Below, in pieces: positions 15,321 through 24,363 of a DNA stretch of 64,000 bases. Each line of letters begins with the position of its first letter. Positions within the stretch are counted from its first letter, which is position 1. The notes under the pieces were generated by a model. That model searched no databases. It was not told the origin of the DNA and saw only the letters and a list, made by a program, of their open reading frames with translations. Source of the stretch: SHLQ01 sp964451305 (GTDB taxonomy: Bacteria; Actinomycetota; Acidimicrobiia; Acidimicrobiales; SHLQ01); assembly GCA_964451305.1 (NCBI GenBank), contig CAYVHV010000015.1, positions 9,681-73,680 of the forward strand. The letters run 5' to 3'. The position numbers and the translations under genes were made by a program.

Positions 15321-16222
15321 CGCAGGAAACGAGGGCGTGAGGTTTCGGCCTCCGAGATCAACCTGGTCTCGGAGCCCTCGAGCGTCGTCGAGCGAAGCAC
15401 CCAGTTGTTGTTCTCCCAGCTCGTGAACGCGATCTCCGCGCCATCGAGGGAGAACGTTGGGTTCCTCGCGCTACCCGTCACGAACGTGATCTGCTCGGCG
15501 TCTCCAGTTGCGGCGTTGGCTCTCCACAGGTTGAAGCCGTCGACGTCGCTCGAGGCATAGACGATGTGTTGACCATCCGGTGACCACGCTGGATCGTGCT
15601 GGAGGCCGATGCTTCCGTCGTTGAGGAACCGAAACTCGTGGCTTTCGACATCGAACAGGACGATGCGAGCGGGGTGTCCGTCACCGCCGGGGGTGTCGGC
15701 GACGGTGGCGACCGTTGCCCCGTCGGGGGACCAGGCCAGGCTCGAATAGCGAAACAGCGGGCACCAGTCCTCGCACAACGTTTCACCATTGCCTGTTTCA
15801 TCGGTGATCCAGATCGTTCCGTGGCCCAGCTCGGCAACATCGGCATACGCCAGATGATCGCCATCGGGAGACCACGTTGGAAAGCGAATCTGGTGGGTCG
15901 ATGCGGCGCGGAGTTCGGTCGCCTCTCCCCGGGCGGTGCACAGGCCAGCGCCATCGTGTTGGGGCTCGTGGTTCTGCGGATTACAGACGTAGGCAAAAGA
16001 GCCATCGGTCGGTGAGGGGACGATATGGATCGGGTTCTCACCAACGAGTGCCGCCGGAAGTGCGATAGGTTCGAAATCGGTCGGCCCAAACCGTTCGACG
16101 AGTTCTCCATCTGCAACGAAGGTGAGTCGTCCCGGACCGTTGCTCGCCGTCGCGCTCAGCTGAAGCGCAACGAATACCGCGGCCGTGCACAGGAGGAGCA
16201 CGAACACCCGGCGACTGAACAT
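15317..16222 (-). CDS. TolB-like WD40/beta-propeller protein, exported
   Basis: A 301-residue protein with an N-terminal signal or anchor (FVLLLCTAAVFVALQL) after the start at 16222. The body has at least four PD40-type propeller blades marked by FPTWSPDGDHLAYA, LAWSPDGATVATVA, PAWSPDGQHIVYAS and PTFSLDGAEIAFTS. Such repeats form a beta-propeller in the periplasm or at the outer face of the membrane, usually for protein contacts; no enzyme site is visible. Cysteines CNPQN, LCTA and LCEDWC may form disulfides. The stop overlaps the ABC-F stop on the other strand, so the genes converge tail to tail. No Tol/Pal genes are near, so a true TolB role is unlikely. Confidence 0.8.
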   Translation of the reverse strand: MFSRRVFVLLLCTAAVFVALQLSATASNGPGRLTFVADGELVERFGPTDFEPIALPAALVGENPIHIVPSPTDGSFAYVCNPQNHEPQHDGAGLCTARGEATELRAASTHQIRFPTWSPDGDHLAYADVAELGHGTIWITDETGNGETLCEDWCPLFRYSSLAWSPDGATVATVADTPGGDGHPARIVLFDVESHEFRFLNDGSIGLQHDPAWSPDGQHIVYASSDVDGFNLWRANAATGDAEQITFVTGSARNPTFSLDGAEIAFTSWENNNWVLRSTTLEGSETRLISEAETSRPRFLR

Positions 16223-16316
16223 GTCATCACCGTAGGCAACGACGACAAGAAAATCTTCTGGAGTGATTTCTGCCGCTCGACTGGAATCTTGTTGAAGGGA
16301 ACGTACCCTAAGCGCC

Positions 16317-17027
16317 ATGAGTGATTCGACCGCCGAGACGACCGACGAAAATAGCGAAGGCACAGCCGACGAGATCTCCGAAGAAAACACCACAACTTCT
16401 GAGAGCGCCAGCGCAGAAGGCGATGGCCTCGTCCTCAGCGTCACCGACGCAGCGATGGTGAAGGTGCTCGAAATTCGCGATGGTGAAGACGACGCAGAAA
16501 ACACTGGTCTGCGAGTGATGATCGTTGGCACCCGTGGCGTCGAATTCGACTACGACCTGTCGCTTGAGACGGTCAGCGAAGCCGACGACGATGCGCTCGT
16601 CTACAAGATCGACGATCTCAGCATCATCATCCCGGCCGATAGCGTCGATGACATGGCGGGCTCGACCCTCGATATTCCATCGAACCCAATGCAGGGTGGG
16701 CTTGTAATCCGCAACCCGAACCGCCCGCCGGTTCTCGCTCCAGAAGACATCGAACTCACCGGCACGATTCCCGAGAAGGTCACCCAGCTTCTCGACCTCA
16801 GCATCAACCCGGCGCTCGCAGCGCACGGCGGCTTTGCAAGCTTGGTAAAGGTCGAAGCTGACTCGATCGTGCACGTCCTCATGGGTGGCGGCTGTCAGGG
16901 CTGCTCGATGAGCGCAATGACACTCAGCGAAGGCATCAAGACCGCAATCGTCGATGCCATCCCCGAGGTCACTGAAGTCATCGACGCAACCGATCACTCT
17001 CAAGGTGAGAACCCCTTCTACAGCTAG
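16317..17027 (+). CDS. nfuA: NfuA-type Fe-S cluster carrier
   Basis: A 236-residue iron-sulfur carrier built like NfuA: a degenerate A-type (IscA-like) domain (about 38-135) without the cluster cysteines, then an Nfu domain (about 150-228) with the cluster motif Cys193-x2-Cys196 (GGGCQGCSM). Two chains share a [4Fe-4S] cluster that is handed to target enzymes, especially under oxidative stress. It has an extra acidic Ser/Thr/Glu-rich leader of about 35 residues, which is unusual. It is transcribed away from the TolB-like gene. With WhiB and the [2Fe-2S] ferrochelatase in this window, it is a plausible supplier for local Fe-S proteins, though that link is only inferred. Confidence 0.9.
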   Translation: MSDSTAETTDENSEGTADEISEENTTTSESASAEGDGLVLSVTDAAMVKVLEIRDGEDDAENTGLRVMIVGTRGVEFDYDLSLETVSEADDDALVYKIDDLSIIIPADSVDDMAGSTLDIPSNPMQGGLVIRNPNRPPVLAPEDIELTGTIPEKVTQLLDLSINPALAAHGGFASLVKVEADSIVHVLMGGGCQGCSMSAMTLSEGIKTAIVDAIPEVTEVIDATDHSQGENPFYS

Positions 17028-17043
17028 AGCCTCCCAGCGCGAG

Positions 17044-17110
17044 TGCTGAAGCATTCAGTGTTATTCGAATGCTGAAACATTCCTAAGGAATCTGCGGTGG
17101 TGCTTCAGCA
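17044..17110. promoter_or_regulatory. Repeated TGCTGAAGCATTC elements upstream of response regulator
   Basis: TGCTGAAGCATTC (17044-17056) recurs with one change as TGCTGAAACATTC at 17070-17082, 26 bases on. The inverted form TGCTTCAGCA lies at 17101-17110 and is the exact reverse complement of 17044-17053. The cluster is 31 bases ahead of the response-regulator ATG, so it is a candidate autoregulatory site. Confidence 0.5.
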
Positions 17111-17141
17111 AGCTCTCACTTCTGGTCGTTAGTGTTTGGCC

Positions 17142-17879
17142 ATGTCTGCAAGCGCCCCGATCCAATCCAACGATGGACCCGCCCTTCTCGTCGTCGAGGA
17201 TGATCGAGGGGTGCGCGAGTCGTTGGAGGTAGTGCTTCAGGTTCAGGGGTATGACGTCTCTGGAGTAGAGACAGGTGAAGAGGCACTGCGCACACTGGTC
17301 GATCGAACGGCGAGCGACGCCCCGATCGACCTGATCATCCTCGACATCAACCTCCCCGGGATCGATGGTGTCGAGACCTGCCGACAGTTGCGGTCGAACG
17401 GCCACGGTGGACCTGTACTGATGCTCACCGCGCGTCAAGAGGTCGCGGACAAGGTCAAAGGTCTCGATGCAGGTGCCGACGACTACCTGCCGAAGCCGTT
17501 CGCTCTCGATGAGCTTCTCGCCCGAGTACGTGCGCTGCTACGAGCGTTCGCCGTCGAATCGGGTGGTGTGCAGAATGGCCAGATGGTCCTCGGCGACTTG
17601 ATGCTCGACCAGAGCACTCGTCAGGCCTCACGCGACGGGAACCACATCGAGCTGACGAAGATCGAGTTCGACCTTCTCGCTTTACTGGTCGAAAACGAAA
17701 ACCGAGTTTTGAGTCGAGACGACATCATGATGGAGATCTGGGGGTACGAAGAAGATGTTGCCTCCAACACCCTCGAGGTGTTCATCTCCGGAGTCCGCAA
17801 AAAGCTTGAAGCGAACGGCGGCGAGCGACTCATCCATACAAAACGAGGCGTCGGCTACATGGCGCGGGTGCCTCGGTGA
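17142..17879 (+). CDS. OmpR-family response regulator (MprA-like)
   Basis: A 245-residue regulator with receiver residues Glu19-Asp20-Asp21, phospho-acceptor Asp68 (LIILDINLPGIDG), the LTAR switch region and Lys in LPKPF, then a winged helix ending in TKRGVGYMARV. I prefer the ATG at 17142; a TTG six bases earlier is also possible, and no strong ribosome site distinguishes them. The stop overlaps the kinase start (GTGA). The domain pattern and kinase partner resemble mycobacterial MprA-MprB, but that is only a similarity of type. The repeats upstream suggest self-regulation. Confidence 0.94.
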   Translation: MSASAPIQSNDGPALLVVEDDRGVRESLEVVLQVQGYDVSGVETGEEALRTLVDRTASDAPIDLIILDINLPGIDGVETCRQLRSNGHGGPVLMLTARQEVADKVKGLDAGADDYLPKPFALDELLARVRALLRAFAVESGGVQNGQMVLGDLMLDQSTRQASRDGNHIELTKIEFDLLALLVENENRVLSRDDIMMEIWGYEEDVASNTLEVFISGVRKKLEANGGERLIHTKRGVGYMARVPR

Positions 17880-19219
17880 GGCTTCAAGCTCGACTCGCGC
17901 TCGCAGTTGCTCTTGCGGCTGCGATCGCGATCTTGGTGATGGCGACTGCGTTTTGGGTGCTCGGTGCTCGCCAGCAACGCCAAGTGATCGATGATCAGTT
18001 GCTGACCGCCGTGTCTCAACCCCGAGAGTTCTTGCCGGAGGTCAATGGCCGCGGTGGACGTCGTGACGGCTTCGGTGGAGTGTTCGAAGACGACGATGTA
18101 CTGGACAGGCTGTTCACCCGGATTCGTCTCGTTGGACCGGGCGGCGATGTGCTGATCGACGACGGCCTCCCACCGGTCGATGTCTTCGATGTTCCGAACG
18201 CTCAGCTGTTGACGATCGAGATCGACGGTGAACGCTTTCGTATGGCGGCTGCACGCGTTCGAGCGAATTCACCCAACGATGGAGTTCTTCAGCTCGCGAT
18301 CAACATCGAAGATAACGAAGCGGGGTTGGCCCGGTTTCGCGTGCAGCTGATCGTCGCAAGTGTTCTCGGCATCGCGCTCGCTGCAGTGTTCGGATCTCTT
18401 GTCGCTCGACGCTTGAGCTCGCCGATTACGACGGTCGCAGCCGCCGCCCGAGAGATGGCGGGGAGCCGCGAGATTCCATCACCGATTCACGTCGACCGAA
18501 ATGACGAAGTTGGAGAGTTGGCCACGTCGTTCAACGACATGCTCTCCGCACTCGAGCTCAGCCGAGCACAACAACATCGCCTCGTCGCCGACGCGAGCCA
18601 CGAGCTACGTACGCCGTTGACCAGCCTTCGGCTCAAGATCGATCTGCTCGACGCAACCCCTGACCTCGATGCAGCGCAACGCCAGAGCTTGCTCGCGGAT
18701 TCGGCGACCGAAGTCGAGCAGCTCGGCGACCTCGTGGCCGAGCTGGTCGATCTCGCGACGGACCCGACCGGGGTCGAGGAACAACCGGTCGAGCGTTCAC
18801 TCGGTGAACTGGCCGCCGAGGTAGCGGCGGTGCAGGCTCGTCGAAGCGGTCGCGAGGTCACGGTGCTTGGCGCGGATGGATCCGAGGTATTCATGCTGCG
18901 TCCGAAGATGGTGACGCGAGCGATCTCAAACATCATCGATAACGCCATCAAGTACTCACCCGTTGGCTCGCCGGTCACCGTCGTCGTCGAGGGTGGTCGA
19001 ATACAAGCCCAAGACCGAGGCCCCGGAATCCCGCCTGCCGATCTCCCGCACGTCTTCGATCGATTCTTTCGCTCGTCTACCGCACGCACCCGACCCGGCA
19101 ACGGTATTGGTTTGGCGATCGTTCGCCGCGTCGCTGAAGCCCACGGTGGCGAGGTGTGGGCGAAGAACACCGACGATGGGTCCGGCGCGATCGTCGGGTT
19201 CTCCGTACGGGCGAGCTAG
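17876..19219 (+). CDS. Sensor histidine kinase with HAMP domain
   Basis: A 447-residue kinase that begins with GTG inside the stop of its regulator gene. Membrane helices at about 8-29 and 157-177 enclose a sensor of about 125 residues that includes a Gly/Arg/Asp-rich stretch (NGRGGRRDGFGG). A HAMP domain (about 178-230), phospho-acceptor His242 (DASHELRTPL), the N box (ISNIIDNAIKYS), DRGPGI and GNGIGLAI follow. It makes a complete classical pair with the response regulator. The signal is not known. Confidence 0.95.
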   Translation: MRLQARLALAVALAAAIAILVMATAFWVLGARQQRQVIDDQLLTAVSQPREFLPEVNGRGGRRDGFGGVFEDDDVLDRLFTRIRLVGPGGDVLIDDGLPPVDVFDVPNAQLLTIEIDGERFRMAAARVRANSPNDGVLQLAINIEDNEAGLARFRVQLIVASVLGIALAAVFGSLVARRLSSPITTVAAAAREMAGSREIPSPIHVDRNDEVGELATSFNDMLSALELSRAQQHRLVADASHELRTPLTSLRLKIDLLDATPDLDAAQRQSLLADSATEVEQLGDLVAELVDLATDPTGVEEQPVERSLGELAAEVAAVQARRSGREVTVLGADGSEVFMLRPKMVTRAISNIIDNAIKYSPVGSPVTVVVEGGRIQAQDRGPGIPPADLPHVFDRFFRSSTARTRPGNGIGLAIVRRVAEAHGGEVWAKNTDDGSGAIVGFSVRAS

Positions 19220-19242
19220 TCCCCGGTTCGTCCTACGATTCG

Positions 19243-20772
19243 CTATCGACTGGTGGCGACCGCGGTGTAGCACATCTCATCGGCGGTACCTTCGGCCCAC
19301 ACGATGTAGCGGCTCTCTTCGTCCGCTGGCCACAGCGCTCGATCCCACCCGCACTCGAGACGCAGCTCATCTCCGGGCTCGAACACGAGCTCTTCATCTG
19401 GGTAGTACCCGAGCTGCCATTCGAAGTTCCAGCGGTCCATGTCGATGAGGACGCGCTCTTCTGGAGTGTCTGGGTTGAGGGTGAGACGGTAGGTGGTGCC
19501 GAGCTCGTGCATGTGCGGCCAGATCGATACGACCTCGCCGTCGGGAGCGTCGATGTCGCACGAGGACTGTGCAACGCCGTCGGTGAAGTGGGCAAAGTCT
19601 TCGGGAGTAACCCCACATTGGCCGTTGATGAGCGCAGGGATGAAGGTCGATTCGAACCCGAACTCTTCGGCCACTCGCTCGATGGCGACGTCTCGATCGC
19701 AGCCCGGTCCACTCTCGAACGACGCACACGGGATCTCCGCTGGGCCGAGGAGGATGCTCGTGTTGACCGAGCCGAGCGTGCCACCCGCCGCCGTGACATC
19801 GTCGTCGCTCGCATACTCGATGGCGAGACCGGAATTGTCGGGGAGCAGCTCGCCGTCGTAGTGGTAGTGCCACTGAATGATGAAGAAATCCTCAGCGTTC
19901 ACCTGCAGGCCGGATCCTTCGGGGAGCGTGATCGGTCCGGTGCCCGGCGCCCATGCCGCGACTTGGTTTGCGAATCCGTCCGAGAGGCGAGGGATGGTTT
20001 GACATTGCCAGCCGGGAAGATCGTCTTGTGCCGAGAGGTCATCGACGATCGCTCGATCTGCAGCGGTGCCGAGGAAGACCACGCCATGGTGCAGTACTCG
20101 TGTTTCGTCCGGGCGAACTTCGAGTGATGTAACCCATTCGTCTTGGGTCTGTCCGGTCTCGATGACCCGGCATCGGTAGTCGTCTCGGAGCTCCCCCGTG
20201 CCGGTGTAGGCACCGTCGGGGTAGAGCACGACGTCTTCGTCGATCGGTGGGAAGGCCTGGTTGGTTGCGGTCAGTGGAGTCGACGGGTCGACGTCGAGGG
20301 AGCCGCCTTCGGCCGCCCAGTCGATGATGGTCTGACGGTCTTCGTCACTCATCGAGAGGTCGTACTGGAACGAGACCTCTTGGAGACCCGACAGCGGCCA
20401 TGGTGGCATCTCGCCCTGTTCGACCCGGAACGCAGCAAACTCGGCGATGTTGGCGATCTCTTCGACCGTGTCCATCACCAGGTGTGTAGTGCCCGGTCCA
20501 GTGCCTGAATGACACGACACGCAGTTCTGCTCGAGGATCGGTTGGATGTCGTTGGCGAAGGACACCTGAGCTCCGAGCCCGGCGGAGGCTTCGCTGGTCG
20601 TCGTCTCGTCGGCCCCGTCGCCCGGAGCGGATTGTTCGACACCACCATTCGACGGTTCAGCGGTGGATGTGTCATCCACTGTGCTGCTGCATGCAGCGAA
20701 GAGCAGAGCCCCAAGCGCTGCACTTCCAATCAAGGACTTCGCACCGACGCGATCCAAGAACATAGATCTCAT
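19243..20772 (-). CDS. Cytochrome c / PHM-like copper monooxygenase lipoprotein
   Basis: A 509-residue surface lipoprotein (lipobox LLFAAC, Cys28). A Ser/Thr/Glu-rich linker leads to a small cytochrome c module with haem site CVSCH (84-88) and likely axial Met122 (GEMPPWP). The remainder resembles the peptidylglycine-hydroxylating monooxygenase fold. In that family one copper site uses a His pair plus a third His, the other two His and a Met; candidates here are His228-229, His302 or His304, His420 and His422 (WPHMH), and Met500 (DEMCY). All are present and in order. A fused haem domain could pass electrons to the copper site. The substrate is unknown. The gene stands alone, convergent with the kinase gene. 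Confidence 0.82.
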   Translation of the reverse strand: MRSMFLDRVGAKSLIGSAALGALLFAACSSTVDDTSTAEPSNGGVEQSAPGDGADETTTSEASAGLGAQVSFANDIQPILEQNCVSCHSGTGPGTTHLVMDTVEEIANIAEFAAFRVEQGEMPPWPLSGLQEVSFQYDLSMSDEDRQTIIDWAAEGGSLDVDPSTPLTATNQAFPPIDEDVVLYPDGAYTGTGELRDDYRCRVIETGQTQDEWVTSLEVRPDETRVLHHGVVFLGTAADRAIVDDLSAQDDLPGWQCQTIPRLSDGFANQVAAWAPGTGPITLPEGSGLQVNAEDFFIIQWHYHYDGELLPDNSGLAIEYASDDDVTAAGGTLGSVNTSILLGPAEIPCASFESGPGCDRDVAIERVAEEFGFESTFIPALINGQCGVTPEDFAHFTDGVAQSSCDIDAPDGEVVSIWPHMHELGTTYRLTLNPDTPEERVLIDMDRWNFEWQLGYYPDEELVFEPGDELRLECGWDRALWPADEESRYIVWAEGTADEMCYTAVATSR

Positions 20773-20850
20773 ACTAGGACCATCGGCAGAACCTTCTTCC
20801 GCGGGAGGCCGCAGGTGCGTTCCCGCCGCGTTCTTTCGCTCGGTGGTCAG

Positions 20851-21552
20851 CTAGCCGAGGAGAAGTTCGGTCACATCGGCTGGGGTCACGGCGATCGCAT
20901 CAGCGTTCGCGGTCATGAGTTCTTCGATGGTGCCGAAGCCCCATGCTGCTCCGATCGCTGTTGCCTCGATCGCTTTCGCTGCGTCGATGTCGGTGCCACG
21001 GTCGGCAATCACCGCGATGCCGTCAGGTGCCGGATCGATCGACGCGAGCAGGTGCTCGATGATCTGGACTTTCGATGTGCGGGTACGTTCGCGATCCGAA
21101 CCGGCGACGGACACGAAATGATCCGCAATTTCGAGCCGACCCACGATGCGCTCAGCCATGGCTTCGAGTTGGTTTGAAGCAACGCCGATGCGCCAGCCTG
21201 CATTTGTGAGTGAACCCAAGAGCACCTCGATCCCGGGGTACAGCGCGTCCTGAAGACCAGCGAGCGGGCGTCGCTCTCGATAGTGCTGTTGCGCTTCGGT
21301 GGCGACCGTGTCAGGAACCTCGATCGCCGCATAGATCTCGGCGACAGGGGAGCGAACGAGTTCCGATTGGTCGAGACCGCTGGCCGTCACCAACTCGTCG
21401 AAGTCGAGGCCCACTTTGCCGAGCGAGTAGCGGTGGCATGACATCAGCCCGGGGACTGGATCGGTGAGCGTGCCGTCGAGATCAAAGATGGCGAGCGGCG
21501 TCGCTTCGGGATCGATCGGAGGTTGCCCGTCGTGTGCGTTCTGCATGGCCAT
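20851..21552 (-). CDS. HAD-family hydrolase (phosphoglycolate phosphatase-like)
   Basis: A 233-residue HAD phosphatase. Motif I is DLDGTLTD (about 24-31, nucleophile Asp24), motif II is the Ser in VASNQ, motif III is Lys in TSKVQIIEHL, and motif IV is the acidic pair in IADRGTDIDAAKA. A helical cap between motifs I and II resembles Gph-type enzymes acting on small phosphorylated metabolites. GVASNQLEAM replaces the commoner VVTNK. A second in-frame ATG two codons on (21546) could also be the start. It is divergent from the CoA-transferase gene. The substrate is not predictable. Confidence 0.88.
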   Translation of the reverse strand: MAMQNAHDGQPPIDPEATPLAIFDLDGTLTDPVPGLMSCHRYSLGKVGLDFDELVTASGLDQSELVRSPVAEIYAAIEVPDTVATEAQQHYRERRPLAGLQDALYPGIEVLLGSLTNAGWRIGVASNQLEAMAERIVGRLEIADHFVSVAGSDRERTRTSKVQIIEHLLASIDPAPDGIAVIADRGTDIDAAKAIEATAIGAAWGFGTIEELMTANADAIAVTPADVTELLLG

Positions 21553-21579
21553 GACGCCAGCCTAGGAGTCCAGCCGCTC

Positions 21580-21605
21580 AGCCTCCGGGAGGCTACGGGG
21601 TAGCC
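21580..21605. promoter_or_regulatory. Two mutually exclusive hairpins before the CoA-transferase gene
   Basis: AGCCTCC (21580-21586) pairs with GGAGGCT (21588-21594), and GGCTAC (21591-21596) pairs with GTAGCC (21600-21605). The two stems share GGCT (21591-21594), so only one can form at a time. They lie 8 bases before the ATG at 21613. This is compatible with translational control or with an operator; no function is known. Confidence 0.4.
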
Positions 21606-21612
21606 TGCGGAT

Positions 21613-22875
21613 ATGAACGCCGAACATGATGGCCAGTCCGAGTTGAATTCGACTGGAGGGGCGCTTTCTGGCGTTCGGGTGCTCGACCTATCCCGTGTGC
21701 TCGCCGGGCCGCTCTGCACCCAGATCCTCGCCGACCTCGGAGCCGAAGTCATCAAGGTCGAGCGACCGGGCACTGGAGACGACACTCGTGCCTGGGGGCC
21801 GCCGTGGCTAGCTGACATCGACGGTGAGCAGACTCGCGAGGCTTCGTACTACTTGTGTGCGAACCGTGGCAAGCGCTCGATCACCGTCGACATCACGAAA
21901 CCGGAGGGTCTCGATGTCGTTCGCTCGATGGCGCTACAAAGCGATGTGGTCGTGGAGAACTTCAAGGTGGGAGGACTGGCGAAACGGGGCTTGGACTACG
22001 AGTCGATCTCCTCGCTGAAACCGGAGATCATCTACGCATCGATCACCGGGTTTGGCCAAGACGGACCGATGGCGAGCCAACCGGGATACGACTACCTCGC
22101 GCAAGCCATGAGCGGGTTGATGAGCGTGACGGGTCGAGCCGACGGCGAACCCGGAGCCGGACCGCTGCGCACCGGCGTTGCGATCACCGATCAAGCCTCA
22201 GGGCTATATACGGCGATCGGTGTGCTCGGGGCGCTCTTCCACCGTGAACAGACCGGGCGTGGTCAACATGTCGACGTCTCCCTGCTGGACTCTGGGATGG
22301 CGCTATTGATCAACCAAGCGCTCAGCTACTTCGTTGGCGGAGCGGTTCCGCAACGAACGGGTGAATGGCACCCAAGCCTCGCGCCATACCAACCCTTCGA
22401 CGTCTCCGACGGTCGAGTGGTCATTGCGGTTGGGAACGACGGTCAGTTTGCGCAGCTCTGCGACTGGCTCGGTGTTCCCGAACTGATAACGGACCCGCGT
22501 TTTGTGCACAACCCCGATCGCAATGCTCACCGAATTGAGCTCGCTGGGTTGCTGCAGACACAGTTTCGTTCGAAGACTCAGGCAGAAGTGCTCGATGCGT
22601 TGCCGGACCTCGGAGTCCCGTCGGCCAAGATCAACAACATCGCCGAAGCCTTCGACGAGCCACAGGCCAAACACCGCGGCGGCCGGATCGACCTGCCACA
22701 CTCGCTCGCTGGCACCGTGCCCGGGATCGCGAGCCCGATTCACCTGTCAGAGACCCCGGTGACATATCGATCTGGGCCACCAACGCTCGGCGAACACACC
22801 GACGTCGTGTTGTCCGAGGTGCTCGGGATGAGCGCTGAAAACATCGCGGCGCTCCGCAATGCCGGCGCGGTGTAG
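21613..22875 (+). CDS. CaiB/BaiF family (class III) CoA-transferase
   Basis: A 420-residue acyl-CoA transferase. The N-terminus GVRVLDLSRVLAGPLCTQ-LADLGAEVIKVE is the family hallmark, and Asp193 in VAITDQASG corresponds to the Asp that forms the acyl-anhydride intermediate in formyl-CoA transferase. NRGKRSITVDI and the late GLPxxxVNN-like LGVPSAKINN segment also fit. These dimeric cytoplasmic enzymes move CoA between carboxylic acids; the substrates vary widely and cannot be told here. It is a single gene with a short leader that can fold into alternative hairpins. The next gene is on the same strand 84 bases on and is unrelated. Confidence 0.93.
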   Translation: MNAEHDGQSELNSTGGALSGVRVLDLSRVLAGPLCTQILADLGAEVIKVERPGTGDDTRAWGPPWLADIDGEQTREASYYLCANRGKRSITVDITKPEGLDVVRSMALQSDVVVENFKVGGLAKRGLDYESISSLKPEIIYASITGFGQDGPMASQPGYDYLAQAMSGLMSVTGRADGEPGAGPLRTGVAITDQASGLYTAIGVLGALFHREQTGRGQHVDVSLLDSGMALLINQALSYFVGGAVPQRTGEWHPSLAPYQPFDVSDGRVVIAVGNDGQFAQLCDWLGVPELITDPRFVHNPDRNAHRIELAGLLQTQFRSKTQAEVLDALPDLGVPSAKINNIAEAFDEPQAKHRGGRIDLPHSLAGTVPGIASPIHLSETPVTYRSGPPTLGEHTDVVLSEVLGMSAENIAALRNAGAV

Positions 22876-22959
22876 CCAACGATCAACAACCAGTATTGGT
22901 TGACCGATTTCTCTGTCGATTGACCGGGCGGCGAGAGCTCCACAACTAACGTTTACGCC

Positions 22960-24246
22960 ATGTTCGGAACAAGCAGCAACGTGATAATCACGACACTGGG
23001 TTCGGTCATCATGCTCGGAGTCCTGAGCGTTCTATTCATCAACGCGGTTCCTGACCCGGCTGGATCACCGGTTATCGCGGTTGCGCCAGCGACTGATCCC
23101 ATGTTCCGACTCGTCGGTGTTCCAGCCTCGTCCGATGCCGAACCGGTCGAGTTTCGGGCGCGCCTGCTCGGGAGTCCGTCGCAGCAGACGCGCTCCGCGC
23201 TGCTCGCGTTCACCGGCGACACACTCGCCCACAGTTCCGTCGTCACGCAGGCTCGTGAGAACGCATCGGGGACGACGCGCGAGTATGACTTCGCGCCGAT
23301 GTTCGACGCCGTCGCCCCCTATATTTCTGCTGCGGACCTTGCGATCTGTCACCTGGAAACACCGTTGTCACCGGACAACACCGATCTCGCCGGATTCCCC
23401 ACCTTCAACGTGCCCCGGGAGATGGCCACAGGTTTGCGCGACTCGGGATATGACGGGTGCACGACCGCATCGAACCACAGCCTCGACCGCCGGCCCGTCG
23501 GAGTCTCCAACACCCTCGACGTGCTCGATCAAACCGGCCTCGGACACAGCGGTATGGCTCGTGACCAAGCGGAGTTCGACGAGGTGACGCTGTACGACGC
23601 CAACGGCATCACCGTGGCGAGCCTGAGCTACAGCTACGGGTTCAACGGTTTCCGTGAACCGACGGAGACGCCATGGCTCGTGAACGAAATCGATGTCGAC
23701 GAGATCGTGGCCGAGGCGAATCGAGCTCGCGATGCGGGAGCTGAATTTGTTGTGCTGTCGCTGCATTGGGGCGACGAGTACCGCCACGCTCCGAGTGAGT
23801 TTCAGCTCGAAAACGCGGAGGCGCTCGTTGCCGCCGCTGACATCGACCTGATCATTGGCCACCACGCACACGTCGTGCAGCCGATCAGCGTGGTCGACGG
23901 CGTGCCGGTCGTGTTCGGCCTCGGCAACATCCTGTCGAACCAGAGTGAAACCTGTTGCGCGATCGGCGCTCAGGACGGCGTCGTCATGCTCGTCGACATC
24001 CACGAGTCGTTCGTTGACGGCGGATCGGTCTTCTCGACATCGTTCGGTTACGTCCCCACTCGGGTCGACCGCACCGACTTCACGATCGTTCCTGTCATCG
24101 ATGCGGTGGCCGACGCTGTCGCCGGTCTCGTCGAACTCGACACTGTGTCGCGAGATTCCTACATTGCCTCTCGGGAACGAACCGCCGACGCCCTCAACCT
24201 GTTCGGCAACGAGGTCGGCATCGTCGAAGTCACGAGTGCTCAGTAG
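22960..24246 (+). CDS. CapA-family (PgsA-like metallophosphatase) protein
   Basis: A 428-residue protein of the CapA family (PF09587), related to the subunit of poly-gamma-glutamate capsule synthases and to metallophosphatases. An N-terminal hydrophobic segment (about 8-25) suggests a membrane anchor with the catalytic domain outside. Metal-site features are FTGDTLAHS (about 86), CHLETPL, TTASNHSLDR, SLHWGDEY, IIGHHAHVVQP and FGLGNIL. No PgsB/PgsC genes are near, so capsule synthesis is not supported; many actinobacterial members are stand-alone. Spacing to the convergent esterase gene is 117 bases. Confidence 0.88.
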   Translation: MFGTSSNVIITTLGSVIMLGVLSVLFINAVPDPAGSPVIAVAPATDPMFRLVGVPASSDAEPVEFRARLLGSPSQQTRSALLAFTGDTLAHSSVVTQARENASGTTREYDFAPMFDAVAPYISAADLAICHLETPLSPDNTDLAGFPTFNVPREMATGLRDSGYDGCTTASNHSLDRRPVGVSNTLDVLDQTGLGHSGMARDQAEFDEVTLYDANGITVASLSYSYGFNGFREPTETPWLVNEIDVDEIVAEANRARDAGAEFVVLSLHWGDEYRHAPSEFQLENAEALVAAADIDLIIGHHAHVVQPISVVDGVPVVFGLGNILSNQSETCCAIGAQDGVVMLVDIHESFVDGGSVFSTSFGYVPTRVDRTDFTIVPVIDAVADAVAGLVELDTVSRDSYIASRERTADALNLFGNEVGIVEVTSAQ

Positions 24247-24363
24247 TCAGCAAAGCGCTGGGCATCTTCAAGATTCTCGATTAGCCGACGCCCCTGAGGC
24301 TCTGAGCGGTTTTCGATCACGTCATCACCTACAGAAATCCGGATACAGATAGCCCCATTCGCG

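Noticed and set aside
24240..24363. Minus-strand frame ending in a plausible peptide (ENLEDAQRFADY) between the CapA and esterase genes
   Set aside because: It has no good start or ribosome site, overlaps the esterase gene in another frame, and matches nothing I know. It could be a gene remnant, but support is too thin.
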